A program made the position numbers and the translations under genes. DNA of 64,000 nucleotides from positions 10,477,919-10,541,918 of the forward strand of contig CM045750.1 in NCBI GenBank assembly GCA_024760905.1, read 5' to 3'. This DNA is from Plotosus lineatus (Eukaryota > Chordata > Actinopteri > Siluriformes > Plotosidae). Below are positions 10,201 to 61,970 of the stretch, piece after piece; within the stretch, counting starts at the first letter, position 1, and every line of letters begins with the position of its first letter. The notes beneath the pieces were generated by a model, which saw only the letters and a program-made list of their open reading frames with translations, was not told where the DNA came from and did no database searches.

Positions 10201-13200
10201 GGTCCATGGGCCCAGTGTCATACTGGGACAAACTGAGCGTGAAGTCCACTTCGGAGGATGTGGGAAGCCCATCAGCCCGGTCCCGATCATGGTTTCCGGG
10301 GTTGCGCAGTAAAGGTCCTTCCTCTCTGCCATCACACAAGATTCCTCTCATACTGTATTCCGGTTCTCTTGAGCAGATTATCTAGAAAGGTTTAAATCAA
10401 ACAATACAATTAAGTCATACATTTCACTAAATAATCTCAGCCAACTCTTGGTTGAAGGCAAGGTACACCCTGGACAGCTTGCAAGGCCATTGTGAGGCCA
10501 ACACTCATACAACCTCATACAACCATTCACACTCACACTCATACCTCGAGGTAATTTGGGCAATACGGAACAGCCAGTTAGGGGCCAGTGGTGGTCAAGT
10601 GGTATAGGGTGCTGGATCACTGATCCTAAGGTTGGGGGTTCAAGCCCCACAATCCATGGGTTGTCATTTACCCCCCCCCCTCTCCCCCTCAATTTTACAT
10701 TAAAAATACTGTAGATGTAAAGATTTAAATGTGTGGGATTTATTCATCTGTTTTTGTTTTATTTGATGGATTTTTTTATCATCATCATCATCATCGCCAT
10801 CATCATCTTCTTCCGCTTAGTCCAGGGTCGGGTCGCGGGGGCAGCAACCTCAGAAAAGAGGTCCAGACGTCCCTCTCCCGAGCCACTTCCTCCAACTCTC
10901 CCGGGGGGACACCGTGGCGGTCCCAGACAAGCCGAGAGACATAGTCCCTCCAGCGTGTTCTAGGTCGACCCCGGGGTCTCTTCCCGGTTGGACATGCCCG
11001 AAACACCACACCAGGGAGGCGTCCGGGGGGCATTCTGACCAGATGCCCGAGCCACCTCAACTGGCCCCTCTCAATGCGGAGGAGCAGCGGATCAACTCCG
11101 AGCTCTCCCCGGATGGCGGAGCTTCTCACCTTATCGCTAAGGGAGAACCCCGCCACCCGGCGAAGGAAGCTCATTTCAGCCGCTTGTATCCGTGATCTTG
11201 TTCTTTCGGTCATTACCCAACGCTCGTGACCATAGGTGAGGGTTGGAACGTAGATCGACTGGTAAATTGAGAGCTTCGCCTTGCGGCTCAGCTCCTTCTT
11301 CACCACGATGGACCGGTACAGGCACCGCTTAACAGCAGAGGCTGCAGCGATCCGTCTGTCGATCTCTCGCTCCATCCTTCCCTCACTCATAAACAAGACC
11401 CCAAGATACTTAAACTCCTCCACTTGGGGCAGGACCTCATTCCTGACCCGGAGGGTGCATTCCACCCTTGTCTGACTGAGAACCATGGCCTCGGACTTGG
11501 AGGTACTGATCTTCATTCCGGCTGCTTCGCACTCAGCTGCGAATCGCTCCAATGAGAGCTGGAGGGCCCGACTTGATGAAGCCAAGAGGACAACATCATC
11601 CGCAAAAAGCAGAGATGATATCCGATGGCCACCAAACCAGAACCCCTCATCGCCTCGACTGCGCCTAGAAATTCTGTCCATAAAAATTATGAACAGAATC
11701 GGTGACAAAGGACAGCCTTGGTGGACTCCAACTCCCACTGGAAACGAATCCGACATGCTGTTACCAATATGGACCAAACTCTGGCTCCGGTGATACAGCG
11801 ACCGAATAGCTCGTAGCAACAGATCCGGAACGCCGTACTCTCGGAGCACGCCCCACAAGATCGTTCGACGGACACGGTCGAAAGCCTTCTCCAAATCCAC
11901 AAAGCACATGTGGACAGATTGGATTTTTTTATTTTTATTTCAATGACAGAGAAATTATGTATTCATTATTCTGTTAAGTAAGGCCACCTGATTTATCTGA
12001 GAGCAAGATACAGTCATCGAAAGAGCCATATCTGGCTCACGAGCCATAGGTTCCCGACCCCTGATGTAAAGGAACCATTGCTGACTTTCGTAAAGAGGAA
12101 CCGCAATGTCGTCAGCGTGTTTCTGTGCCTTACTAAAGGGTTGTGTCAGGAAGAGCATTCGACATAAAAAAAAAAAATTAAAAAAAAAACCTTTGCCAAA
12201 TCAAATGTGCAATTCATTCGCTGTAACGACTCCTGAAAAAGGGAAAAAGCCAAAAGGAAATCTCTCAATCTCATGGAACAGCCAGTTAGACTACTCTGCA
12301 TGTTTTTGGAGTGTGGGCAGAAACTGGAATACCCAAGCATGAGGAGAAGATGCAAACTGCACACAGAATCGTCCAAGCTGGAATCGGACCCAGGACTTCT
12401 TGCTGTGAGGCAGACGTGCTAAGCACTACACCACCACCCTGCCACCCTAGTGGTATATTACCAAACATTAATGTCTAATACATGTGCTTCAGGGTATTTT
12501 TTTGCCATTATACTTATATTATACTTATTTAATATTTAAACTGTTTCGTAGATATGACAGATATGAATATATTGTTATATGACAGAAGTAAGCGATCACT
12601 CTGAGCTAAACACCCCATTATTTAAACTTGAGCATTACAGGTTTATTTCTCTTCATACAAGATTTCACGATCAGCTCATGTGTGACATCGTACACTTCAA
12701 GTGGTTCTGGTCCGTGTGTGGAACATTTAACATGCTATGGTGTTTCCCCACAAGGATTCAAAAGGTAACTGTAAACAAAAAGACTTGAACATCCAATAAC
12801 CATTAGTTCAGTTCATTTTCTGGAACATAATTTGGGTCACGAGAAGGCTGGCACCCATACCAGCCAACTCCGGGCAAGGGCAGAGTACACTCTGGAGAGC
12901 TTGCCAGGCCACCGCAGGGCGAAAACATGCTGATGGCTTTGCAGCTAATGGTTTTTTTACACGAACCCCACACCATAGACAGTGAGAGACATGGCCCGGC
13001 CTTTGATAACCCAGTTAGCTGCACTCTGGGGACAGTAACAACCTTGTTTGTGGAGAGTGGGACTCGAACCCCGACATTAGGATTAGCGATCCAACCCCCT
13101 ATACCACTAGGCCACCACCAATAACCGTTAATAATTGATTAAATCAATTAATTATATCTTTGTTTGTGTTTGCTTGTTTTTAAGTGATGGCCTGGTGGTA

Positions 13201-14602
13201 AAGATGCTTGATCACTGATCCTAAGTTTGGGGGTTAACACCCCACTCTCAATGGGTTGTCACGGTCCCCCCAGTGCAGCTAACTGGGTTATCAAAGGCAT
13301 GTCTCTCACTGTCTACTATGGTGTGAGGTTCATGTAAAAGAACCACTGTTGACTTTCGACAAGAATAGCTGCATAGCCCTCAGCGTGTTTCTGCCCTGTG
13401 ATGACCTGGCGACCGGTCCAGAGTGTACTCTGCCCTCGCCCAGAGTCAGTTGAGATGGGCGCCAGCCTCCCCGTGACTCTAATGAGGATTAAGCGATTCA
13501 GAAAATGAATGAATGAATCCTGCTTTTATTTATTTCTTTTATTTAAAAATCTCTTAAATGTTCTTTTTAACCGCAGTGTGTCAGAGTGATTATTGTGCTG
13601 TGTGGTTACTGTATTAATTAGTTGTGATTCTTGTATTGTAATACAACATCACAATGTCGTTGGGCCACCTTCATGGCGAGACTTGGGCTGATTTGGCCTG
13701 GCGGCACCCATCCCTCTCCAGGTCATAGAAACATGCTGACGGCTTTGCAGCTACTCTTTACGAAAGTCAGCAATGGTTCTTTTACATGAAGCTCTCACCA
13801 TAGACAGTGAGGGACATGGCCTGCCTTTGATAACCCAGTTAGCTGCACTGGGGGGACAGTGACAACCCTGTGGGGACTCGAACCCCCAACCTTAGGATCA
13901 GCGATCCTGCGCCTTAACCACTAGACCACCACTGCCCAATACAATATGGGGAAGACTAAACAAATTTCCTACTTATGGAGCAATCAAGTTAATCTAATCT
14001 AATCTAATCTAATCTAATCTAATATTGTATTATATACAGTATTTGAATACTTGTTTTGGTGTGTAAGTGGTGTGTTTAAGTTACGAAAACCTCTGAATAC
14101 GAAAAATCCAGGTTACGAAAAACATTTTTGTAAATTTTCACCCTCTGTATATGAAACAACCTCTTCTTGAAAAGGAGGTTGCAATGCAGGAGTTGCTCTC
14201 TCATTGGCTGTCTCCCAACATCCCACCCAGCTGGCCTTCCATTGGCCTCTCATTGGCCAGGAGGGAGCGGAATCTCCATAGTACTGCACCCATAAACTTG
14301 TTTGTCACACACATAAAGGAGAGATGTACTGTTGGTTCGTGAGTTTTGAGAGTTTTGAGAGTATTGTACTCATTGCAGCTTATTTGAGGAGGTCTGGATG
14401 AGCCCCGCATTCGGCCACGAAGCATTTTTGTGCACGGAAGTGGGCGGCGCCACAAGACCTCCACAAGGAAGCAAGTTAATCTTGAATCCTGACCTCAGAT
14501 CTTTCAAACAGGTAATTCCACTTTATATACAACTCGTGTGGGCGGAGCCCGCATTCGGCAGAGCACGTGCTCAAAGAGGGAGTGAGAGAGAGAGGTTTTT
14601 TT

Positions 14603-14658
<56 letters not shown>

Positions 14659-14702
14659 AGACAGAGAGAAAGAGAGAGAGAGATAGATAGAAAGAGACAG
14701 TG

Positions 14703-14771
<69 letters not shown>

Positions 14772-15926
14772 AGAGAGAGAGAGAGATAGAAAGAGACAGT
14801 GTTTTGTGTGTGTGTTAATAAAAAAAATGTTTAATAAAATGTTAAAGAGGTTTAATGAATAATTTTCTTTTACTTTAACAAGTATTTCATACATATTTCA
14901 ATTGGTGTACTTTTATCATTTTTAAAGGGTTTATGGGGTAGTCTTTGGAGCCTTGGAAGAATCAACACGTTTTACATGTAAAAGGCGCCACAGGTTCTGA
15001 AAAAGGCTCTAGAACAGATTGATTTCGTAAGTAGAGGGCCGACTGTATATTAATTTCATATAATTTTATATTAACCAAAGTTTAAGTGCATTTCTGATTA
15101 CCTTCCAGGCTGAGAAAACAGATGATGGACTGATGAGGTTTGGGGTTAGGGGACTTTGTCCACCCATGAGTTGATCGGTGCAAACCTCACAGTCTCGAGC
15201 ATCCCTCCAGTCCCAGTATGGAACAGTGAAGTCCAGATCTCCAGTCAGTTTTCTTATCTCATGTTCCCAGCGTAGAAGAAAAACCCTGTGCCATGGCAAG
15301 AACCCCGGGGCCCAATGTCCAAAATCAACGTCTGTCCACATATTATTCTCTCCTCCAAGCAGAGCTGGTCGTGAAACATAATAATGCATCCAGACAAACA
15401 GATCATAGATGGAAACGTCTGTAAACATTGGACGCGACGAATTGCTCCTTTGGTTGTAGATGCCTGTAATTATCACATAATCTTGGCTGATTGTATTCTT
15501 GGCTAAATTAAGATAAGAGATGAACCTCCGAATTTCTGTCTTTGAAAGTTGGAAAATGTTTCTTCTGACCGTTTCACGTCTTTGATTGCAAAGTGTCCCG
15601 ACGTAACCAAACGCGCAATCACTGCAGTCGGTGCCCATGAAGTTTGGGAGACAACTGCAAGTGCGGTTAAAAAAAGTAAGAGGCCACCTCTCCCTGTCAT
15701 CCACACCATTAAATGGATATTGAGGGCCATCAGGCTGCTCGGAGACCATCACGTTTTGGCACGTTCCCCGACCAGAGCGAGCTCCGCATGCAGATCCATC
15801 TCCGTTCCAAACGGGACAGCATTGCCTCGAGGCCAGATCTTGGCTGTTCGCGCACTGCCGGGGAATCTGCTGCAACGTCGGCTTCAGTATCTGAGTGAAA
15901 AAGACTAGAACGACGAGACAGTACAT
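5670..15926 (-). CDS. tyr: Tyrosinase, complete gene
   Basis: Copper monophenol monooxygenase that oxidises tyrosine to DOPA and dopaquinone in melanosomes, the first step of melanin synthesis. Coding exons 15102-15926 (825), 10165-10381 (217), 8922-9069 (148), 8629-8810 (182), 5670-5899 (230), all GT-AG, give 533 codons. The middle exon sizes equal those I recall for mammalian TYR. Order: signal peptide (1 to about 20), Cys-rich domain, CuA histidines in WMHYYV, FGHWAP and [10 protein letters not shown], CuB histidines in [11 protein letters not shown] and LHHAFVDS, then a membrane helix ([20 protein letters not shown]) and a short basic tail with ENQPLI, a possible melanosomal sorting motif. 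Start ATG is at 15926; the frame is open further upstream but only with a GTG. Head to head with grm5. No inactivating change seen. Confidence 0.95.
5962..6272 (-). repeat. SINE-A, antisense
   Basis: Reads tail to head: CATTTTCTGAAT..ATCCTAATTAG, body CCTTTGATAACCCAGTTAG, diverged head with GATCAG..CCAGCAC. It lies in tyr intron 4. Confidence 0.75.
6520..7338. mobile_element. hAT-1 foldback element inside SINE-A'
   Basis: Ends CAGGGGTCGGGAA and (reverse) CAGCGGTCGGGAAC. Flanks CTTTACAT (6512-6519) and TTTTACAT (7339-7346). The two ends form long imperfect inverted arms of roughly 280 bp (6520-6800 against 7020-7338). The (AT)n run 7207-7261 lies in the right arm. No open transposase frame. 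Confidence 0.8.
7207..7261. repeat. (AT)n microsatellite
   Basis: Near-perfect AT dinucleotide run within the hAT-1 right arm. Confidence 0.95.
7585..7845 (+). repeat. SINE-D
   Basis: Starts GGGGCAACCGTAGCTTCATGG with a degraded tRNA-like head. It contains GCAAGGCACCGAACCCCCAACTG and ends with GGTTAAATGCAGAGG, landmarks shared in reverse with 33940-34275. Confidence 0.6.
7863..8160 (-). repeat. SINE-B, antisense
   Basis: Tail CCTACTAGGGTCACC at the left, GGAGAACATGCAAACTCCACACAG in the body, and GACCTTTTTGCTGTAAGGCAGACATGC of the Val-like head at the right. Confidence 0.75.
8161..8468. repeat. SINE-B fragments, antisense then sense
   Basis: 8161-8367 is an antisense body (CCAGGCCATCACAGGG to GGGGAGAACATGC). 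8369-8468 is a sense 3' end (TGGTGAGCTATTCAAGGTG.., ending in a degraded GTGAGTGAG tail). The opposed halves indicate a rearrangement or two insertions. Confidence 0.6.
8629..8810 (-). CDS. tyr: tyr exon 4
   Basis: Encodes [11 protein letters not shown] through [21 protein letters not shown] and [15 protein letters not shown]. Phase 2 in, phase 1 out; length 182 bp. Confidence 0.93.
8922..9069 (-). CDS. tyr: tyr exon 3 (CuB site)
   Basis: Holds the CuB ligands: two histidines in [12 protein letters not shown] and one in FILHHAFVD. Length 148 bp; donor AG|GTGAGA. Confidence 0.93.
9146..9214 (+). pseudogene. 5S rRNA-derived fragment
   Basis: GGGACTGGTTAGTATATGG followed by ATGGCAGAC..AACACCAGGTGCTGTA matches the 3' half of vertebrate 5S rRNA (GGGCCTGGTTAGTACTTGG.. 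ACCAGGTGCTGTA) with several changes. The 5' half is absent, so it is not a functional gene. It may be a 5S-derived SINE remnant. Confidence 0.7.
9255..9895 (-). repeat. SINE-B, antisense, split by SINE-A
   Basis: 9255-9347 is the 3' part and 9690-9895 the head part (ACGCCACCATGCTGC at the end). The gap is the SINE-A copy at 9348-9689. Confidence 0.75.
9348..9689 (-). repeat. SINE-A, antisense, in SINE-B
   Basis: 342 bp with all SINE-A landmarks. Flanked by perfect GGACAATGT copies at 9339-9347 and 9690-9698. Confidence 0.88.
10165..10381 (-). CDS. tyr: tyr exon 2
   Basis: Encodes [37 protein letters not shown] and FRNTLEG. The donor is a weak AAG|GTTGAA, but frame and length (217 bp) fit. 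Confidence 0.92.
10780..11919 (-). mobile_element. LINE-G, 5'-truncated non-LTR retrotransposon
   Basis: The minus-strand 3' end is (GAT)n at 10780-10802. Flanked by perfect 13-bp TGGATTTTTTTAT copies at 10767-10779 and 11920-11932. The body encodes the C-terminal half of a reverse transcriptase. Confidence 0.92.
10803..11909 (-). CDS. LINE-G reverse transcriptase, C-terminal half
   Basis: 368 codons without a stop or frameshift. Begins in the RT palm ([11 protein letters not shown]), then [13 protein letters not shown], the catalytic FADD in [22 protein letters not shown], and a C-terminal region with [29 protein letters not shown] and [18 protein letters not shown]. The endonuclease and N-terminal RT are lost by 5' truncation. 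The stop codon TGA is the first unit of the (GATGAT)n tail, so there is almost no 3' UTR. The intact frame suggests a young copy. I do not assign the clade. Confidence 0.88.
   Translation of the reverse strand: MCFVDLEKAFDRVRRTILWGVLREYGVPDLLLRAIRSLYHRSQSLVHIGNSMSDSFPVGVGVHQGCPLSPILFIIFMDRISRRSRGDEGFWFGGHRISSLLFADDVVLLASSSRALQLSLERFAAECEAAGMKISTSKSEAMVLSQTRVECTLRVRNEVLPQVEEFKYLGVLFMSEGRMEREIDRRIAAASAVKRCLYRSIVVKKELSRKAKLSIYQSIYVPTLTYGHERWVMTERTRSRIQAAEMSFLRRVAGFSLSDKVRSSAIRGELGVDPLLLRIERGQLRWLGHLVRMPPGRLPGVVFRACPTGKRPRGRPRTRWRDYVSRLVWDRHGVPPGELEEVARERDVWTSFLRLLPPRPDPGLSGRR
12453..12792. other. tyr intron 1, AT-rich unique sequence
   Basis: No repeat or exon recognised. Confidence 0.5.
12806..13117 (-). 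repeat. SINE-A, antisense
   Basis: All SINE-A landmarks. Flanked by CCAATAACCATTA (12793-12805) and CCAATAACCGTTA (13118-13130), 12 of 13 identical. Confidence 0.88.
13180..13520 (+). repeat. SINE-A, sense
   Basis: Head GATGGCCTGGTGGTAAAG with GATCACTGATCC, body AACTGGGTTATCAAAGGC, end GGATTAAGCGATTCAGAAAATGAATGAATG in two pieces. Head diverged. Confidence 0.85.
13728..13938 (-). repeat. SINE-A, antisense, tail missing
   Basis: Body and head only, from GAAACATGCTGACGGC to CACCACTGCCC; it lacks the 3' end module. Confidence 0.8.
13990..14022. repeat. (TAATC)n pentamer repeat
   Basis: About six TAATC units. Confidence 0.9.
14035..15048. mobile_element. Possible Tigger/mariner-like DNA transposon remnant
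   Basis: Left part has repeated TTACGAAAA motifs and CCAAT-like CTCATTGGCT boxes followed by TTCGTGAGTTTTGAGAG. The right end is TTTCGTAAG..GGGCCGACTGTATA. The 14130-14370 part resembles 63590-63890. No transposase frame; ends are tentative. Confidence 0.35.
14600..14816. repeat. Compound (GT)n/(GA)n microsatellite
   Basis: Two blocks of (GT)n followed by (GA)n and a GATAGAAAGAGACAGTGTTTT unit in two pieces, i.e. a duplicated compound tract. Confidence 0.95.
15102..15926 (-). CDS. tyr: tyr exon 1 (signal peptide, Cys-rich, CuA)
   Basis: 275 codons. Hydrophobic start [14 protein letters not shown], then [32 protein letters not shown], the EGF-like cysteines, and the CuA site ending in [12 protein letters not shown]. 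Donor AAG|GTAATC. Confidence 0.95.
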
Positions 15927-15984
15927 TGTATAAGTGGGAAACCACTTCAATTTGTGATGGCACACTGACGATCTTGAGGTTAAT

Positions 15985-16060
15985 CCTTTTAAAGTCTTTT
16001 TTTTTACACCATTCGTTTCTCACGCCTCCCATCACATTCTTCAGATCACATGTTTCTCTG
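15985..16060 (-). promoter_or_regulatory. tyr: Candidate tyr core promoter with CATGTG E-box
   Basis: On the minus strand ACATGTGATC (E-box at 16047-16052) lies about 120 bp upstream of the tyr ATG, and a TTTAAAAGG TATA-like element at 15988-15997 follows. MITF is known to drive TYR through CATGTG E-boxes near the initiator. The match is short, so this is inference from position. Confidence 0.45.
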
Positions 16061-17136
16061 CCTCAGGGTCGTTTGGGTGAAAAGTCTTTTCTGCTTTACT
16101 GGTACTCGGTGTCTGTTATGAAGTAGACAATAAAAAAATCACCAAGTTCTGGTCAAAACTGGACGAATTACGTAATGGTGGTCATAAGAAAAAAGCTCGT
16201 ATTATGTTCCCTTGATGTGAGAAAACTTGAAAACATTGTCAAGAAGAAGGTACGCACCTCATTAAAAAATAATAACTCATCGTTTCATTAATTAACTTCA
16301 CAAGCAAATTAATCAGGGTGCCTCTCTGGAGACAGCTCAACTGGGACCAATACAGACATATATACACTCATTCACCGGTTTCTTTTTTTTGTTTGTTTTG
16401 TTTGTTTATTTTACAATTTAGTGTAATGAGTTCACCTACTGGCATGCTTCTGTAACCCTGGAGAAAACCAGAATGAACACTGAAACACAGAAATGTAAGA
16501 CCGAGGACTGAACCGGAGACCTTCAAATTTTAATGTGCAGTACACAGTTTAACCGGAAGATGTCGCGCTGCTCAAATAACAGCAGAGTTTCAGTTTGATA
16601 TTTGAAGAGAATAAAAATACTTCTCCAGTGCATCGCGAAAAATGGCAGCTCTGTAGGCACCCCACTGACAGGGTTTAAAAACTGATCCAAAGTCAGCTAT
16701 GTGATATCGTTTCAGGTGGAGCAAGTACAGTAGTCTTGTAATATCGCATTGCTTGTTTGTTTGTGTTGTTTGCTTTCATTGCGAATACCAACAGTACTGT
16801 AATGTTATTGTCACATTTTTGTCGAACACATTAGACAATGTAATGGCTCATCTCGGGATGTGGGTCTTCCGAAAGGCTTCCAATAGGCTTTAATTTCTCA
16901 GGTGCTCAATAACTTATTTTTTAATATTATTTCATAACATGATGCCCAATGCTGAATATCTAAATTTAAGTTGGATTAAAAGAAGCGACACTTAAACCAG
17001 CACATAAAATCATTGCAACCATAGTTATTTTGTCCAATCTTAAAGGAGACGACAACAAATTTCTCATAACACCACAGAGAGCATCGCATTCAAACCACCT
17101 ATGCTTACTCGAGGCTATTCGTCCTCGGAAACAGAG
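16061..17136. other. tyr-grm5 divergent intergenic region
   Basis: Mostly unique sequence with short T-rich runs. A faint SINE-B-like antisense stretch lies near 16455-16540. It likely carries upstream control elements for both genes, but no specific site is clear. Confidence 0.4.
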
Positions 17137-17152
17137 GTGTGTGTGTGTGTGC

Positions 17153-17201
<49 letters not shown>

Positions 17202-17210
17202 GGTGTGTAT
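17137..17210. repeat. (GT)n microsatellite
   Basis: Interrupted GT run ending in GGGTGGGTGGG. Confidence 0.95.
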
Positions 17211-17339
17211 GTACGCTACACTTAAAGGATGTATCAGTGTTTGTAACTATACCTTGTCTATGAAAGCGCTTGGACTGGCGCACCAAAGCGCAGCGGTGTT
17301 ATCCACGATGCCATGTGACCCCCGTGGCTGAGACCGCAC

Positions 17340-17402
17340 GCTTTTCGGAAGCGCTTATTACACCACGAGATGTCCATCTTTGAAGACACGAAGGCAAGAA
17401 CG
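17340..17402 (+). other. grm5: Possible grm5 5' UTR exon
   Basis: A good donor, GAACG|GTAAGAT, ends at 17402, and an acceptor CTGTTGCAG lies at 18590-18598 before the coding start. A non-coding first exon ending here would fit, but its start and expression cannot be seen. Confidence 0.3.
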
Positions 17403-17420
17403 GTAAGATTTCTGTATATG

Positions 17421-17451
<31 letters not shown>

Positions 17452-17926
17452 GTGTGAATTGAAAGAAACATTAAGGACATTCAAATATTATGATTTATAA
17501 TACAAGACTGTGATTATTGTTCGAGCTTAAGAGGCAGATCACTTGTAAGGAGAGGGGTGTTGATTTCTTAAACTGAATATTAAAAGGATTCTTTAGTCTA
17601 CGTTTTATATTGTGAGATTGAGGTACTGTATTTAATTTGTGTGATGAGTGCAGTTTGTCGGAAGACTTAGACATTTCAGCACCACGGAGAGCTCCGACTA
17701 TTTACAATAAGACACGTTGGAGGAGTCTCAAGTTCATAAGACTTCAGGTCTTGACAGGTTGATTGTTTGGGGAAATGAGATACTGTGAGAGTAGCAATGG
17801 AAGAATGCCTATTATTTCAAGATTTTTACTTCTTAACGAGAAGATTTAGGTAGAAAAGCTAAGTTTTAATTGATAGCCGTTAAAATTTTTTTATTCAATT
17901 TGTTTTGACTGCCATATTAAAATGTT
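17403..17926. other. Presumed grm5 first intron, unique part
   Basis: T-run at 17420-17444; otherwise no recognisable feature before the SINE-A at 17927. Confidence 0.4.
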
Positions 17927-18303
17927 CATCAGTTCATTTTCTGTACCCGCTTAATCCTAATTAGGGTCGCGGGGAGGCTGGCGCCCATCCCAGCCAACTT
18001 CGGGCGAGGGCAGAGTACACCCAGGACAGCTCGCCAGGCCATCGCAGGGCGGAAACACGCCGACGGCTTTGCAGCTACTCTTGTCGAAAGTCAGCAATGG
18101 TTCTTTTACATGAACCTCACACCATAGACAGTGAGAGACATGGCCGGCCTTTGATAACCCAGTTAGCTGCACTTGGGGGGGGGGGGGGGGGGGGGGGGTG
18201 ACAACCTTGTGAGTGACAACCTTGTGGAGAGTGGGAATCGAACCCCCAACCTTTTGGATCAGCGATCCAGCACCCTATACCACTAGACTACCACTGCCCC
18301 ATT
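17927..18303 (-). repeat. SINE-A, antisense, with G-run
   Basis: Complete copy. Flanked by perfect 11-bp ATTAAAATGTT copies at 17916-17926 and 18304-18314. A run of over 20 G at 18175-18198 sits where other copies have about six. Confidence 0.9.
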
Positions 18304-18603
18304 ATTAAAATGTTATTTTAGTATTTAAAAAAAAAAACATACCATGATTTCAATGTTGTAGAAGTTTTTTTTTTTTTTTTTTTTAATTGTGATTTTTCTA
18401 AGAAGGAAAACAAATGAGACATATTGTAGCTCAGAAAACAGTTTTTAGCCATCTTTCTTTTTTTTTTTTTAAATTTGGACATCTCTTTCCCTTTAAATTT
18501 ATATCACAGAATAGAAGGTGGAGAGAACTCAGTCTTCTCCAGAGAATTTATTCATTGTCTTTTCTCTGTCTGAACTTTTTTCCCAATAACTGTTGCAGAT
18601 ACC

Positions 18604-18636
18604 ATGATGAATCCACTTGCATTTGGCACTGACTGA
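18604..18636 (+). other. grm5: Short upstream ORF before grm5
   Basis: ATGATG start and TGA stop give ten codons ending 18 bp before the grm5 ATG. If transcribed it could lower initiation at 18655. Confidence 0.4.
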
Positions 18637-61318
<42,682 letters not shown>

Positions 61319-61679
61319 GTGAGTCCTTAGATCTTATTACTGTAATTGACTTGATAGTGTGCGTACACTGATAAGTGGGTTTTGAAGTCCTTTTGAAGTA
61401 CATATGTACTGTATACCTCTATCTTGATATATGATCCATTTTCATCTAAGATACAGTAATGAACAAACACAATCAGCTTTAACTATAAATACAATTTATT
61501 TCTTTGTTCTTTTACATAGTGAGTACATCATGTAAAAATTCACAGTGTATGTTGTAAAAAATTATGTAAATCCCTGAGATAATAAGGATAAAGACTAGCA
61601 AACAATAAAACAATAAAACTACCATGGAAATTAAAAATAAAACACTCATACATCTTTGGTTTGTTATTCATGTATGATC
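61319..61679. other. grm5 intron, unique
   Basis: No feature recognised after the last exon's donor. Confidence 0.5.
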
Positions 61680-61810
61680 GATTCGCCTCACAGTATGAAG
61701 GTTCTGGGTTTAAGTCCCAGGCTTGATGAGGGTGTTTCTGTATGGGGTGTGCATGTTCTCCCATGCTTATGTAGGTTTCCTTTCCCATCCAATAACATGC
61801 ACACGAATGA
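61680..61810 (+). repeat. SINE-B fragment, sense
   Basis: CGCCTCACAGTATGAAGG, GGGTTTAAGTCCCAGG and GTGTGCATGTTCTCCC. Confidence 0.7.
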
Positions 61811-61970
61811 ACAAATGTAATATGTATATAGTTGAGAGCCTGGATAGCATCTGGATAAATTGACAGACATTTTGCCATTTGAGATTCAGCAATGCATGCT
61901 GAGAAAAAATTACAAAGATTATTATTTTATTGGGCCTCATATATAAACTACCATTTTACGTCAACATAAT

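Larger units (their letters stand above)
10690..12063 (-). mobile_element. hAT-1 remnant in SINE-A'
   Basis: Right end GGTTCCCGACCCCTG followed by ATGTAAAG, the same SINE site used by the copy at 6520-7338, in the same orientation relative to the SINE. The other arm is deleted. It carries the LINE-G insertion. Confidence 0.75.
10582..12274 (+). repeat. SINE-A' (RTE-type tail), carrying hAT-1 and LINE-G
   Basis: Head 10582-10689 (AGTGGTGGTCAAGTGG A-box-like, GGTTCAAGCCC B-box-like). Remainder 12064-12274 (GAACCATTGCTGACTTTCG, then GGGTTGTGTCAGGAAG and CGACTCCTGAAAAAGGG..GCC). Flanked by 15-bp GGAACAGCCAGTTAG copies at 10567-10581 and 12275-12289. Confidence 0.85.
10425..12452 (-). repeat. SINE-B, antisense, outermost host of a four-level nest
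   Basis: 3' part 10425-10581 (TACACCCTGGACAGCTTGC..GGAACAGCCAGTTAG), head part 12275-12452 (GGAACAGCCAGTTAG..TTTTTGGAGTGTGGG..GCCACCCT). Everything between was inserted later. Confidence 0.8.

Noticed and set aside
14398..14894. Cys-Val / Thr-His / Ser-Leu repeat ORFs
   Set aside because: Translations of compound (GT)n-(GA)n microsatellites; the same applies at 17030, 20456, 30038, 34031, 38744 and 59632-60189.
15927..15965. Longer tyr N-terminus starting at 15965
   Set aside because: The codon at 15965 is GTG; the first ATG in frame is at 15926 and directly starts a good signal peptide.
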